Source of the DNA: Microvirga sp. | GTDB lineage: Bacteria > Pseudomonadota > Alphaproteobacteria > Rhizobiales > Beijerinckiaceae | Assembly: GCF_014699075.1 (NCBI RefSeq) | Contig: NZ_JACXAB010000040.1 | Span: 1-36,457, forward strand | Direction: 5' to 3' | Length of the DNA stretch: 36,457 bases | The notes under the pieces: generated by a model | What the model was told of the DNA's origin: nothing | Seen by the model: the letters and a program-made list of their open reading frames with translations, nothing else | Databases searched by the model: none | Part shown: positions 7,042-15,500 of the stretch, piece by piece | Numbering within the stretch: the stretch's first letter is position 1 | Layout: each line of letters starts with the position of its first letter | Translations under genes and position numbers: made by a program

Positions 7042-8028
7042 ATGGCCCTTTCCGACAGTCTCCTGATCTTGTGCCTCGCCCTCGCGGCGGAGGCGGCTGT
7101 CGGCTATCCCAACCGCCTTTACACGGCGATCGGCCATCCCGTCACCTGGATCGGGCGGTTGATCAAGGGGCTTGACCGCACCCTGAATCGGGACGCTTGG
7201 TCCTTCGAGCAGCGCCGCGCCGCCGGCATCCTGGCCCTGCTGGTTCTTCTCGCCGTCACGGGGCTGGCCGTCTGGGCGCTGAGCGCGCTGCTCCGGCCGC
7301 TCGGCCTCATTGGCATTCTCCTCCTGGCGATCCTCGCCAGCAGCCTCATCGCCCAGCGCAGCCTGCACGAGCACGTGGCGGCCGTGTCGAAGGGGCTGCG
7401 CGAGGACGGGATCGACGGCGGACGCAGGGCCGTCGCGATGATCGTCGGGCGCAACCCGCAGAGCCTCGACGAGGCGGGAGTCTCCCGCGCTGCCATCGAG
7501 AGTCTGGCTGAAAACTTTTCCGATGGAATCGTGGCACCCGCCTTCTGGCTCGGCCTCGGCGGCCTGCCGGGCGCTGTCCTCTACAAGGCCACGAACACTG
7601 CCGACAGCATGATCGGTCACCGCACACCCCGGCATGGGGCTTTCGGCTGGGCGGCAGCGCGGTTCGATGACCTTGTGAACCTGCCCGCTTCGCGTCTGTC
7701 GGCGCTTCTCATTGTCGCTGCCGCGTTTTTGCACAGGAAAGCCTCGCCGCTGAACGCATGGCGCGCCGTCCGGCGCGACGCCTCGCATCACCGTTCGCCC
7801 AATGCCGGCTGGCCCGAGGCAGCGATGGCGGGAGCGTTGGGCCTGCGGCTCGCAGGACCCCGCGTCTATGGCGATGTGCGCGTCGAGGATCGCTGGATGG
7901 GAGATGGTCGCGCGGAAGCAACGGCCGGCGACATCGAGTTGGCGCTTGCGCTCTATCGCACGGCCTGCGGATTGCTGTTCGGTCTGGCCGCAGGATTGAC
8001 GCTGCTCGCATGGCTCATCCTGCGCTGA
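7042..8028 (+). CDS. cbiB: Adenosylcobinamide-phosphate synthase (CbiB/CobD)
   Basis: A 328-aa inner-membrane protein that joins the aminopropanol (phosphate) arm to adenosylcobyric acid. It has the family N-terminus (AAEAAVGYPNRLYTAIGHPVTW in two pieces: AAVGYP, then HPVTWIG), conserved ENFSDGIVAPAFW (about 156-168), KATNTADSMIGHR (about 181-193) and DRWMGDGR near the C-terminus. Hydrophobic helices lie at about 52-75, 80-100, 215-230 and 308-327. Its last 14 bases overlap the end of cobQ on the other strand. The name is cobD in Pseudomonas nomenclature; I use cbiB to avoid confusion with the decarboxylase. Confidence 0.93.
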   Translation: MALSDSLLILCLALAAEAAVGYPNRLYTAIGHPVTWIGRLIKGLDRTLNRDAWSFEQRRAAGILALLVLLAVTGLAVWALSALLRPLGLIGILLLAILASSLIAQRSLHEHVAAVSKGLREDGIDGGRRAVAMIVGRNPQSLDEAGVSRAAIESLAENFSDGIVAPAFWLGLGGLPGAVLYKATNTADSMIGHRTPRHGAFGWAAARFDDLVNLPASRLSALLIVAAAFLHRKASPLNAWRAVRRDASHHRSPNAGWPEAAMAGALGLRLAGPRVYGDVRVEDRWMGDGRAEATAGDIELALALYRTACGLLFGLAAGLTLLAWLILR

Positions 8029-9469
8029 GCGCGAAAAGCCTTTCGCAGTCGAGATGCGTCTCCAGGTGAACGGCGAAGCGGTCGAGGATGTCGTCAACGA
8101 GGGTCTCATAGGCGAGATCGCTCGTTTCGGCTTCGAGCAGCTTGAGCCAGCGTGAGCGCTGCCGGTCGTCCGCGAACAGGCCGTGCACATAGGTGCCGAC
8201 CACGCGGCCATTCGCCGAGATTGCACCATCCGCATGTCCGTTCGCCAGCTGCGCGAAGGGCTGCCGCAAGGCATCGGGTCCTGTTGTCTCGCCGATATGC
8301 ATCTCGTAGCCGGACAGCGGCACGCCATCGACAGAGGTGCCCGCTACGGCCTCAAGCCGCTTCTTCGCCGTGAGGGTGGTCGCAACGTCGAGAAGTCCCA
8401 ATCCCTCAATGGAGCGGCCCGCCTCGCCTTCGATGCCGAAAGGATCGTCAATGCGCTGCCCCAGCATCTGGTAGCCGCCACAGAGGCCGAGCACCCGCCC
8501 GCCCCGACGCACATGCGCCTTGAGGTCGGTGTCCCAGCCCTGCCGGCGGATGAAGAGAAGGTCATTGATTGTCGTCTTGGAACCCGGCAGCAGCACGAGC
8601 GCCGCGTCGGCCGGGAGAGGCTCGCCCGGTTCGACCAGAACCACCTCCACGCCCGGCTCCTCGCGCAGGGGGTCGAGATCGTCGAAATTAGAGATCCACG
8701 GCGTCACCGGCACGGCGATCACGACAGAGCCCTTGCGCCCTTCACGCCGCAATCCCAAACCGTCTTCGGCCGGCAAACGCGCGGCATCGGCAAAATGCGG
8801 CACCAAGCCCAAAGCCGGCCAGCCGGTACGCTCGGCCACGAATTGCATGCCGCTGTCGAACAGGGCCGGATCGCCCCGGAAGCGGTTGACGATGAAGCCG
8901 CGGATCATCGCGGCATCGGCCGCGTCGAGCACCGCCTTGGTGCCGACGAGGCTTGCGATCACGCCGCCCCGGTCGATATCGCCCACCAGCACCACGGGCA
9001 CGTTCGCCGCGCGGGCGAAGCCCATATTGGCGATGTCGCCGGCCCTGAGATTCACCTCTGACGCTGAGCCCGCCCCCTCGACAAGAACAAGGTCGGCCTC
9101 GTCTGAGAGACGTGAAAAACTGTCGAGCACCGCCTGCATGAGGCGCGGCTTCCAGGACTGGTATTCCCTCGCCTTCGCCGTGCCGACCACGCGCCCCTGC
9201 ACCACCACCTGCGAGCCGATCTCGCTCTGCGGCTTCAGCAGCACCGGATTCATGTGCACGCTCGGCGCGACGCCTGCCGCCCGCGCCTGCAGCGCCTGGG
9301 CCCGACCGATCTCGCCGCCATCCGCCGTCACGGCGGCATTGTTCGACATGTTCTGCGGCTTGAACGGCCGGACCTTAAGCCCTTTTCGCGCAAACACCCG
9401 GCACAGGCCCGCCACCAGGAGCGACTTGCCCACATTGGAGCCGGTGCCCTGCACCATGAGCGCGCGCAT
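8015..9469 (-). CDS. cobQ: Adenosylcobyric acid synthase (glutamine-hydrolysing)
   Basis: A 484-aa enzyme that amidates four carboxyl groups (b, d, e, g) of adenosylcobyrinic acid a,c-diamide using glutamine and ATP. The N-terminal dethiobiotin-synthetase-like domain has the P-loop GTGSNVGKS (8-16) and the PQNMSNN motif. The C-terminal class I glutamine amidotransferase-like domain has nucleophile Cys330 in LGLCGGYQMLG and the late YVHGLF histidine. The start is ATG 9469, which overlaps the TGA of cobO (TGATG), so the two are translationally coupled. The frame stays open far upstream, but that part reads out of frame through cobO and is not coding. Confidence 0.95.
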   Translation of the reverse strand: MRALMVQGTGSNVGKSLLVAGLCRVFARKGLKVRPFKPQNMSNNAAVTADGGEIGRAQALQARAAGVAPSVHMNPVLLKPQSEIGSQVVVQGRVVGTAKAREYQSWKPRLMQAVLDSFSRLSDEADLVLVEGAGSASEVNLRAGDIANMGFARAANVPVVLVGDIDRGGVIASLVGTKAVLDAADAAMIRGFIVNRFRGDPALFDSGMQFVAERTGWPALGLVPHFADAARLPAEDGLGLRREGRKGSVVIAVPVTPWISNFDDLDPLREEPGVEVVLVEPGEPLPADAALVLLPGSKTTINDLLFIRRQGWDTDLKAHVRRGGRVLGLCGGYQMLGQRIDDPFGIEGEAGRSIEGLGLLDVATTLTAKKRLEAVAGTSVDGVPLSGYEMHIGETTGPDALRQPFAQLANGHADGAISANGRVVGTYVHGLFADDRQRSRWLKLLEAETSDLAYETLVDDILDRFAVHLETHLDCERLFALSAG

Positions 9470-10074
9470 CAGAACTCCACGCCTTCCTGCGCCTTCACGC
9501 CGGCGGCGAAATGGTGCTTCACCAGGGTCATTTCGGTGACGAGATCGGCCGCCTCGATCAGCTCCGGCTTGGCGTTGCGGCCGGTGACCACAATGTGGAG
9601 GTCGGGCCGGCGCTGCCGCAGGGTCTCCACCACCTCGGTGAGCGGCAGGTACTCGTAGCGCAGCGCGATGTTGAGCTCGTCGAGCACCAGAAGGCGGATG
9701 TCCTCGCGGGCCATCAGCTCCTTCACCTTCGCCCACGCCCGCTCGGCCGCCGCCACGTCGCGGGAGCGGTCCTGCGTCTCCCAGGTGAAGCCGTCGCCCA
9801 TGGTGTGCCACTCCACCTGATCGGCAAAGCGATCCAGGGCCATGCGCTCGCCGGTCTCCCAGGCGCCCTTGATGAACTGGACCACGCCCACCTGGAAACC
9901 GCGCCCGAGCGCCCGGAGCATGAGGCCGAAGGCCGCCGTCGACTTGCCCTTGCCGGGACCTGTATGGACGATGAGGAGCCCCTTCTCGACGGTCTTGGAG
10001 GCGACCTCCCGGTCCTGGACTTCCTTGCGCTTGATCATCTTGGCGCGGTGGCGCGCCTCTTCGTCCTGGGTCAT
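9469..10074 (-). CDS. cobO: Cob(I)yrinic acid a,c-diamide adenosyltransferase (CobA/CobO/BtuR type)
   Basis: A 201-aa ATP-dependent enzyme that adds the 5'-deoxyadenosyl group to the cobalt of cob(I)yrinic acid a,c-diamide. The Walker A loop HTGPGKGKST (about 37-46), the family segment VVQFIKGAWETGE and the Walker B-like LLVLDELNIALRY are all present. The N-terminal 25 residues are charged and helical, as usual in CobO, and cover the corrinoid site in the known structures. It is the first gene of a two-gene minus-strand unit with cobQ. It starts 105 bases from the divergent B12 riboswitch, but no riboswitch precedes cobO itself. Confidence 0.95.
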   Translation of the reverse strand: MTQDEEARHRAKMIKRKEVQDREVASKTVEKGLLIVHTGPGKGKSTAAFGLMLRALGRGFQVGVVQFIKGAWETGERMALDRFADQVEWHTMGDGFTWETQDRSRDVAAAERAWAKVKELMAREDIRLLVLDELNIALRYEYLPLTEVVETLRQRRPDLHIVVTGRNAKPELIEAADLVTEMTLVKHHFAAGVKAQEGVEF

Positions 10075-10478
10075 CCCGGCCTGCTTTCCTGTGGAAGGGC
10101 CGCACCATGAACAGGCCAGGGCCCGATTTCAAGGCCGGCCGCTGCCCAGGCTTGAAACATCCCCCCTGGCCAGATAAGCATGAAACCGACGGTGCCCCGG
10201 CAACGGGGTGAAAAGGGAATGCGGTGAGACACCGCGGCTGCCCCCGCAACTGTAAGCGGCGAGCCTTCGCTCCACATGCCACTGGGCCCCAAAGCCCGGG
10301 AAGGCGGCGAAAAGCATCGACCCGCGAGCCAGGAGACCTGCCGTCAGCCTTTGCTTCTATCGGGTCTGTCGGACGGGGTGTGCCGACGGTGACCGTAGTC
10401 GAATGACCTCGTCGTTCGGTTCCGTCCGTGGAAGCTCAACAGACTCGAAGAACCACGAGTCTCCCGACGGAGAGAACG
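10075..10478. other. Divergent control region of cobO and hupE
   Basis: The 404 bases hold the riboswitch and its expression platform on the plus strand. The 110 bases between cobO and the riboswitch must hold the plus-strand promoter. The cobO promoter is either there too or further right, in which case its leader would be antisense to the riboswitch. I could not pick exact -35 and -10 boxes. Confidence 0.5.
10186..10344 (+). promoter_or_regulatory. Cobalamin (AdoCbl) riboswitch
   Basis: The conserved core is easy to read: GGTGCC near 10191, GGGAATGCGGTG (about 10215), CTGCCCCCGCAACTGTAA (10238-10255), CCACTGGG (about 10279), CCCGGGAAGGCG (about 10295) and the B12 box AGCCAGGAGACCTGCC (10327-10342). 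It precedes hupE by 136 bases. The expression platform seems to act on translation: TTCCGTC (10420-10426) can pair with GACGGAG (10466-10472), which covers the GGAGAG ribosome site of hupE. A smaller hairpin, AGACTCG/CGAGTCT (10441-10462), sits between. There is no T-run, so an intrinsic terminator is unlikely. B12 should switch off the hupE-cobJ operon. Confidence 0.95.
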
Positions 10479-11102
10479 ATGACGATTCTGCCCAAGACCC
10501 GCCTTCTTGCCCTGACGCTCGCCGGCCTTGCGGCCGCGACGCCGGCCCTCGCCCACCACCCCATGGGCGGCATGATTCCGGCCACCTTCACTCAGGGCCT
10601 GCTCTCGGGTCTCGGCCATCCGGTCATCGGTCTCGACCACCTCGCAGCCCTCGTGGGCGTCGGCCTCGTCGCCTCGCGCTTTGCCCGCGGCCTCACTCTT
10701 CCGGCTTTCTGGGTTGCGGCCATGGCCGCCGGTGTGGGCCTGCACCTGATGAGCGCCAGCCTGCCCTACGCGGAAGTTCTCGTGGCGCTCAGCGTCGTGG
10801 CCATCGGCCTTGCGGCGACGATCCGCACCACCCTGCCCTATAGTCTGATTGCCGTTCTGTTCGCTGCCGGCGGCGCCGTACACGGCTATGCGCTCGGCGA
10901 AGCCATCATCGGAGCGGAAGCAACCCCGCTCGCCGCCTATCTCGTCGGCCTCGTGGCGGTTCAGACCGCGCTGACCACCGGCATTGCCCTCGCGGCCCGT
11001 TCGCTCGCTAAAGGCTCGCTTGCTGTGCCCGCGCTGCGGCTTGCGGGTGTTGCGGTTGCCGTCACGGGCATCGCAGCCCTCGCCCTGCCGACCTTCGCCT
11101 GA
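10479..11102 (+). CDS. hupE: HupE/UreJ family protein, probable cobalt transporter
   Basis: A 207-aa inner-membrane protein of the HupE/UreJ family, which carries nickel or cobalt. It starts with a cleavable-type signal (LLALTLAGLAAATPALA), followed by the family motif HHPMGG and GLGHPVIGLDHLAALVGVG with metal-binding His and Asp. About five further hydrophobic helices follow, including one with GAVHGYALGE. The ATG at 10479 follows GGAGAG. Its place directly behind a B12 riboswitch and ahead of cobW and cobN points to cobalt rather than nickel; comparative genomics has predicted the same for B12-regulated HupE proteins. No urease or hydrogenase gene is nearby. Confidence 0.85.
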   Translation: MTILPKTRLLALTLAGLAAATPALAHHPMGGMIPATFTQGLLSGLGHPVIGLDHLAALVGVGLVASRFARGLTLPAFWVAAMAAGVGLHLMSASLPYAEVLVALSVVAIGLAATIRTTLPYSLIAVLFAAGGAVHGYALGEAIIGAEATPLAAYLVGLVAVQTALTTGIALAARSLAKGSLAVPALRLAGVAVAVTGIAALALPTFA

Positions 11103-11121
11103 GCGGATCGGCGCACAAGCG

Positions 11122-11517
11122 ATGACCTCATCCCCTGAGGAGATCTGCCTGCATGTCTGCGTCACCTGCCGTCAGGCGGGTGGCCCGGACGACAAGGCGC
11201 TCCGGCCCGGTGCGATCCTTCACCGGGCGCTGACCGAGGCTCTGAGCCGACCCGACGCTCCGAAGGTGCGCGTCGAGCCGGTCGAGTGCCTTTCCGTGTG
11301 CAAGCGACCCTGCACCATCGCGGTCTCGGGCCCAGGACGCTGGACCTACATCTATGGCGATTTGAGCCCCGACACCTCGGTGGAGACCATTCTCGACGGG
11401 CTGCGCCGCTATGCGGCCACACCGGACGGCCTCGTGCCCTGGCGCGAGCGGCCCGAGGCCTTCCGCAAGGGCGTTGTCGCCCGCATTCCTCCGTTCAAGA
11501 CAGATAGCGCGGCCTGA
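11122..11517 (+). CDS. DUF1636 Cys-rich metal-binding protein
   Basis: A 131-aa protein of the DUF1636 type (predicted metal-binding). Cys residues are clustered as CLHVCVTCRQ near the N-terminus and VECLSVCKRPC in the middle, an arrangement that recalls the thioredoxin-like [2Fe-2S] ferredoxin fold. No signal peptide is present, so it acts in the cytoplasm. It lies 19 bases after hupE and 25 bases before cobW in the riboswitch-led operon. That placement is common in alphaproteobacterial cob clusters. A role in cobalt or electron delivery to corrin synthesis is an inference; no activity is established that I know of. Confidence 0.75.
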   Translation: MTSSPEEICLHVCVTCRQAGGPDDKALRPGAILHRALTEALSRPDAPKVRVEPVECLSVCKRPCTIAVSGPGRWTYIYGDLSPDTSVETILDGLRRYAATPDGLVPWRERPEAFRKGVVARIPPFKTDSAA

Positions 11518-11542
11518 ACACGCCGCCGAAAGGCAAGCCTTC

Positions 11543-12580
11543 ATGAGCGATCTCTCGAAGATCCCCTGCACGATCATCACCGGGTTCCTCGGCGCCGGTA
11601 AAACCACCCTGGTGCGGCACCTCCTGGAGAATGCCAATGGCCGCCGCCTCGCGGTTCTCGTGAACGAGTTCGGCGATCTCGGCTTCGACGGCTCGTTCAT
11701 CGAAGGCTGCGGCATCGAGGGCTGCACGCAGGACGACATCGTGGAGCTTCCCAACGGCTGCCTGTGCTGCACGGTGGCGGACGATTTCGTGCCCGCCCTG
11801 AACACCCTGCTCAACCGGCCGAACCCGCCGGAGCACATTCTCATCGAGACTTCGGGCCTCGCGTTGCCGAAGCCCCTGGTGCGCGCCTTCAACTGGCCCG
11901 ACATCCGCTCCCGCGTGACGGTGGACGGCGTGATCGCCGTAGTCGACGGCCCGGCCGTCGCATCGGGCGCCTTCGCGGAGGATCCGGACGCGCTTGAAGC
12001 CCAGCGTGCTTCGGACACGTCCGTCGATCACGAGAACCCGCTGGAGGAGGTTTTTGAAGACCAACTCCTGTGCGCCGACCTCGTCATCCTCAACAAGACC
12101 GACCAGATGCAGGAAGGCGACAAGGCTAAGGTGCTGGCTGAGATCAATGGTCACCTGCCCCGGGCCGTGAAGGTCATTGAGGCCGCTCACGGCAAGGTGG
12201 ACCCGACCGTGCTGCTCGGCCTCGGTGCAGCGGCGGAAGCCGATCTCGACGCCCGCCCCTCGCATCACGAGGCGGCGGACGACCACGACCACGACGATTT
12301 CGAGAGCATTGCCATTCCGGTTGATGCGGTCGCCACGCCAGAGGCGCTCGTCGCCCGCGTCGAGCGTGCGGCGGAGGCCGCCGGCGTGCTGCGCATCAAG
12401 GGCTTCGCGCCGGTGAACGGCAAGCCCATGCGCCTCGTGGTGCAGGGCGTCGGCCAGCGCGTCGCGCATCACTTCGACCGGCCATGGAAAGCGGACGAAG
12501 CACGCGACGGGCGCATGGTGGTGATCGGCCTGAAAGGCTTCGACGTGAAGGCCGTCGAAGCCGCCTTGCGCGCGGGATAG
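11543..12580 (+). CDS. cobW: CobW metallochaperone GTPase
   Basis: A 345-aa G3E-family GTPase, believed to deliver cobalt to the CobNST chelatase. Motifs in order: Walker A GFLGAGKTT (14-22), NEFGD (41-45), metal-binding NGCLCC (71-76, the CxCC motif), IETSGLA (101-107) and guanine-specifying NKTD (184-187). A His/Asp-rich loop (HHEAADDHDHDD, about 235-246) follows, and then the CobW C-terminal domain. All expected parts are present. It sits one base upstream of the cobN start codon, consistent with a direct hand-over of metal. Confidence 0.95.
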   Translation: MSDLSKIPCTIITGFLGAGKTTLVRHLLENANGRRLAVLVNEFGDLGFDGSFIEGCGIEGCTQDDIVELPNGCLCCTVADDFVPALNTLLNRPNPPEHILIETSGLALPKPLVRAFNWPDIRSRVTVDGVIAVVDGPAVASGAFAEDPDALEAQRASDTSVDHENPLEEVFEDQLLCADLVILNKTDQMQEGDKAKVLAEINGHLPRAVKVIEAAHGKVDPTVLLGLGAAAEADLDARPSHHEAADDHDHDDFESIAIPVDAVATPEALVARVERAAEAAGVLRIKGFAPVNGKPMRLVVQGVGQRVAHHFDRPWKADEARDGRMVVIGLKGFDVKAVEAALRAG

Positions 12581-12581
12581 C

Positions 12582-15500
12582 ATGCACCTCCTTCCGGTCA
12601 CAACGGTATCCCTCGAGGAAGGCCAGGAGGCCATCGACCTCCAGCAGCCTCCAGGGGATATCGTCGTCCTCTCCTTCGCGGACAGTGACCTCGGCGCGCT
12701 GGCGGCGGCCCACGGACTGAAAGCAGGCGGCCCCTCGCTCCGCCTCGCCTCGCTGCGTCGCCTGCGCCATCCTCTCTCGGTCGATCTCTACATCGAGAAG
12801 ACGGCATCGAAGGCGCGTTTCGTACTCGTGCGCTGCCTCGGCGGGCTCGACTACTGGCGCTACGGATTGGAGCGGCTGTCCGCCGCGTGCCGCTCTCAGG
12901 GCGTGAAGCTTGCCGTGCTGCCGGGCGACGACCGCCCCGATCCACGACTCGCCGCCTACGCCACCGTCTCACCGGCGCTCTGCGACGAGATCGAAGCCTA
13001 TTTCCAGGCGGGCGGCATCGACAATATGAGCCGCCTGTTGGCGCGCATTGGTGCGGAGATTGGCGAAAGCAATGCAGACGTGGAACTGCCGCGCGCGGCT
13101 CCGCGTGCTTTCGCGTGGACTCCCCCATTCCATCCCTGCGACCTCATCCTGAGGAGCCGCATCAGCGGCGTCTCGAAGGATGAGGTCGCAGGTGCTTTTC
13201 CCTCCCCCTTGTGGGGAGGGATTAAGGGCGGGGGTGTCAGCGCTGAGCTGGACCAGTGTAGCGCTCACACCCCCATCTCCAACTCCTCCCCACAAGGGGG
13301 AGGAGAGTCTGCCGGCAGCATCGTCGAACCCGAGGCCGCTCTCGCCCGCATCTCCCGCGAACGCCCCCTCGCCTATGTTCTCGTCTACCGCTCCGCCATT
13401 CTAGCCGGGGATACAAAGGCTATCGAGGATCTGTCGGCAGCGCTCCGCGAGCACGGCGTCGGAACTCTCGTCCTCGCCGTGTCGAGCCTGAAGGCCCCGG
13501 AAGCGGTGGCGAACGTTCGACGTGCGATCCAACTCCGCCGTCCCGACATCATCGTCACGACCACTGCCTTCTCGGCGCGAGATGATGAAAGCTTTGTTCT
13601 CGACGAAGCCGATTGCCCGATCTTGCAGGCGATCCCGGTCGGCAGCGCGAAAGACGCCTGGGAGGCCTCGCCGCGCGGCCTCTCCGCCGCCGACCTCGCC
13701 ATGCAGGTTGCTCTTCCTGAGTTCGACGGCCGCATCGCGGCTGGTCCCATCTCGTTCAAAGCCGAGGAGCCCGCCCATCCCGCGCTCGCCTTCTCGCGCC
13801 GGGTGCAGGCTCCTGATGCTGCCGGGATTGATGCCGTTGCCAGCATGGCGGCCGCATGGGTGCGCCTCGCCCGCACGCCACGCGACGAACGGCGCTTGGC
13901 GCTTGTTCTCTCCGATTACCCGGCACGCGGCGGCCGCGCCGGCTTCGCGGTCGGTCTCGACACACCGGCGAGCGCCTGCGCGATCCTCGATCTGCTGCGC
14001 AGCGCCGGCTACGCGGCCGAACGGGAATTCACCGCTGACGCGTTGATGCCACGTCTTACGGAAGGCGAGGAAATCTTTGAGGTTCCTGTTGCCACTTACA
14101 GCGCATGGCTCGACACGCTCCCGAGCGAGCAGCGTGATGCCATCGACGAGCGCTGGGGCAACACCCATGACGATCCTGCATTCCGTGGCGACGCCTTCCG
14201 CTTCCGCGCCATCCGTGCCGGCAACGTGCTTGTCGCCCTGCAGCCCGATCGCGGACACGGTCTCGACCGCAAGGGCTTCTACCACGATCCCGAATGTCCC
14301 CCGAGCCACGGCTATCTCGCCTTCTACTGCGGCTTGAGAGCTCTGGAACAGATTCACGCTCTCGTGCATCTCGGCACTCACGGCACCACCGAGTGGCTGC
14401 CCGGCAAGGCAGTGGCGCTCTCAGGTCAGTGCTGGCCGCGTCTGGCCATCGGCGCGGTGCCGGTGATCTATCCCTTCATTGTCGACGATCCCGGTGAGGC
14501 GGCTCCCGCCAAGCGCCGCATCGGCGCCGTGACCCTCGGGCATTTGACTCCGCAAACCGCCGAAGCGGGATTGCATGGCGAGGCTGCGGCCCTGCGCGAA
14601 TTGGTAGAAGAATTCTCCTCCGCCCAGGTGCTTCATCCAGGACGCGCCGATCTGTTGGCGAGAGAGATCCTGGAGCGCGCGCAAGCAAGCGGACTCGCGG
14701 CGGCCTGCGGCGTGGATGCCGGCATGCCGATGGACGAGGCCCTCACCCGCCTCGATGCTCATCTCTGCGATCTCGGCGAGGTGACGGCCCGCGACGGTCT
14801 GCACGTTTTCGGCAGTGCGCCCGATGGTTTCGAGGCCTGCGCCGCCGGTGAGCGCAAGGGATTGCTGAAGGCTCTCGCCGGCCGTTTCGCGATCCCCGGC
14901 CCGTCCGGCTCGCCCTCGCGCGGGCAGACGGACGTGCTGCCCACCGGCCGCAACCTCGCGACCCTCGATCCGCGCGCGATCCCGACCCGTGCCGCCACTG
15001 AACTTGGGCAACGCGCGGCCGCGGAGGTGGTGCGCCGCCATCTGCAGGAGCAAGGGGACTGGCCGCGTCGCATCGTGATGGATCTCTGGGCCTCACCGAC
15101 GCTGCGCTCCGGCGGCGAGGACATCGCTCATGCGCTCGCGCTGATGGGTGCGCGTCCGACCTGGGACCATGCCTCGACACGTGTCACGGGCTTCGAGATC
15201 GTGCCGCAGCCGCTCCTCGACAGGCCTCGCGCCGACGTGACGATCCGCGTGTCCGGAGCCTTCCGCGACACGTTCCCGGACCAGATCGCCCTCCTCGATC
15301 GGGCAGCCCGCGCGATCGCCGCGCTCAACGAGGACGACGAGTGGAACGAGCTCGCCGCCGCGCGTCGGCGTGGCGAGGCGCTGTCGCGCGTGTTCGGCTC
15401 TGCGCCCGGCACCTATGGTGCAGGGGTGTCGACGCAGGCGCTCGACGGTGAATGGTCAACCAAGAACGATCTCGGCCGCACCTACCTCGCCGGCACATCT

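Noticed and set aside
9470..10282. An extended N-terminus of cobQ (frame open to 10282)
   Set aside because: It reads out of frame through cobO and into the riboswitch. The true CobQ start at 9469 has the family N-terminus and overlaps the cobO stop.
10344..10400. An intrinsic terminator after the riboswitch (GTCGG/CCGAC)
   Set aside because: The stem is short and no T-run follows; translational control fits better.
13135..13303. Clustered repeats in cobN, considered as a CRISPR array
   Set aside because: They are two different palindromes with no unique spacers of regular length and no cas genes nearby.
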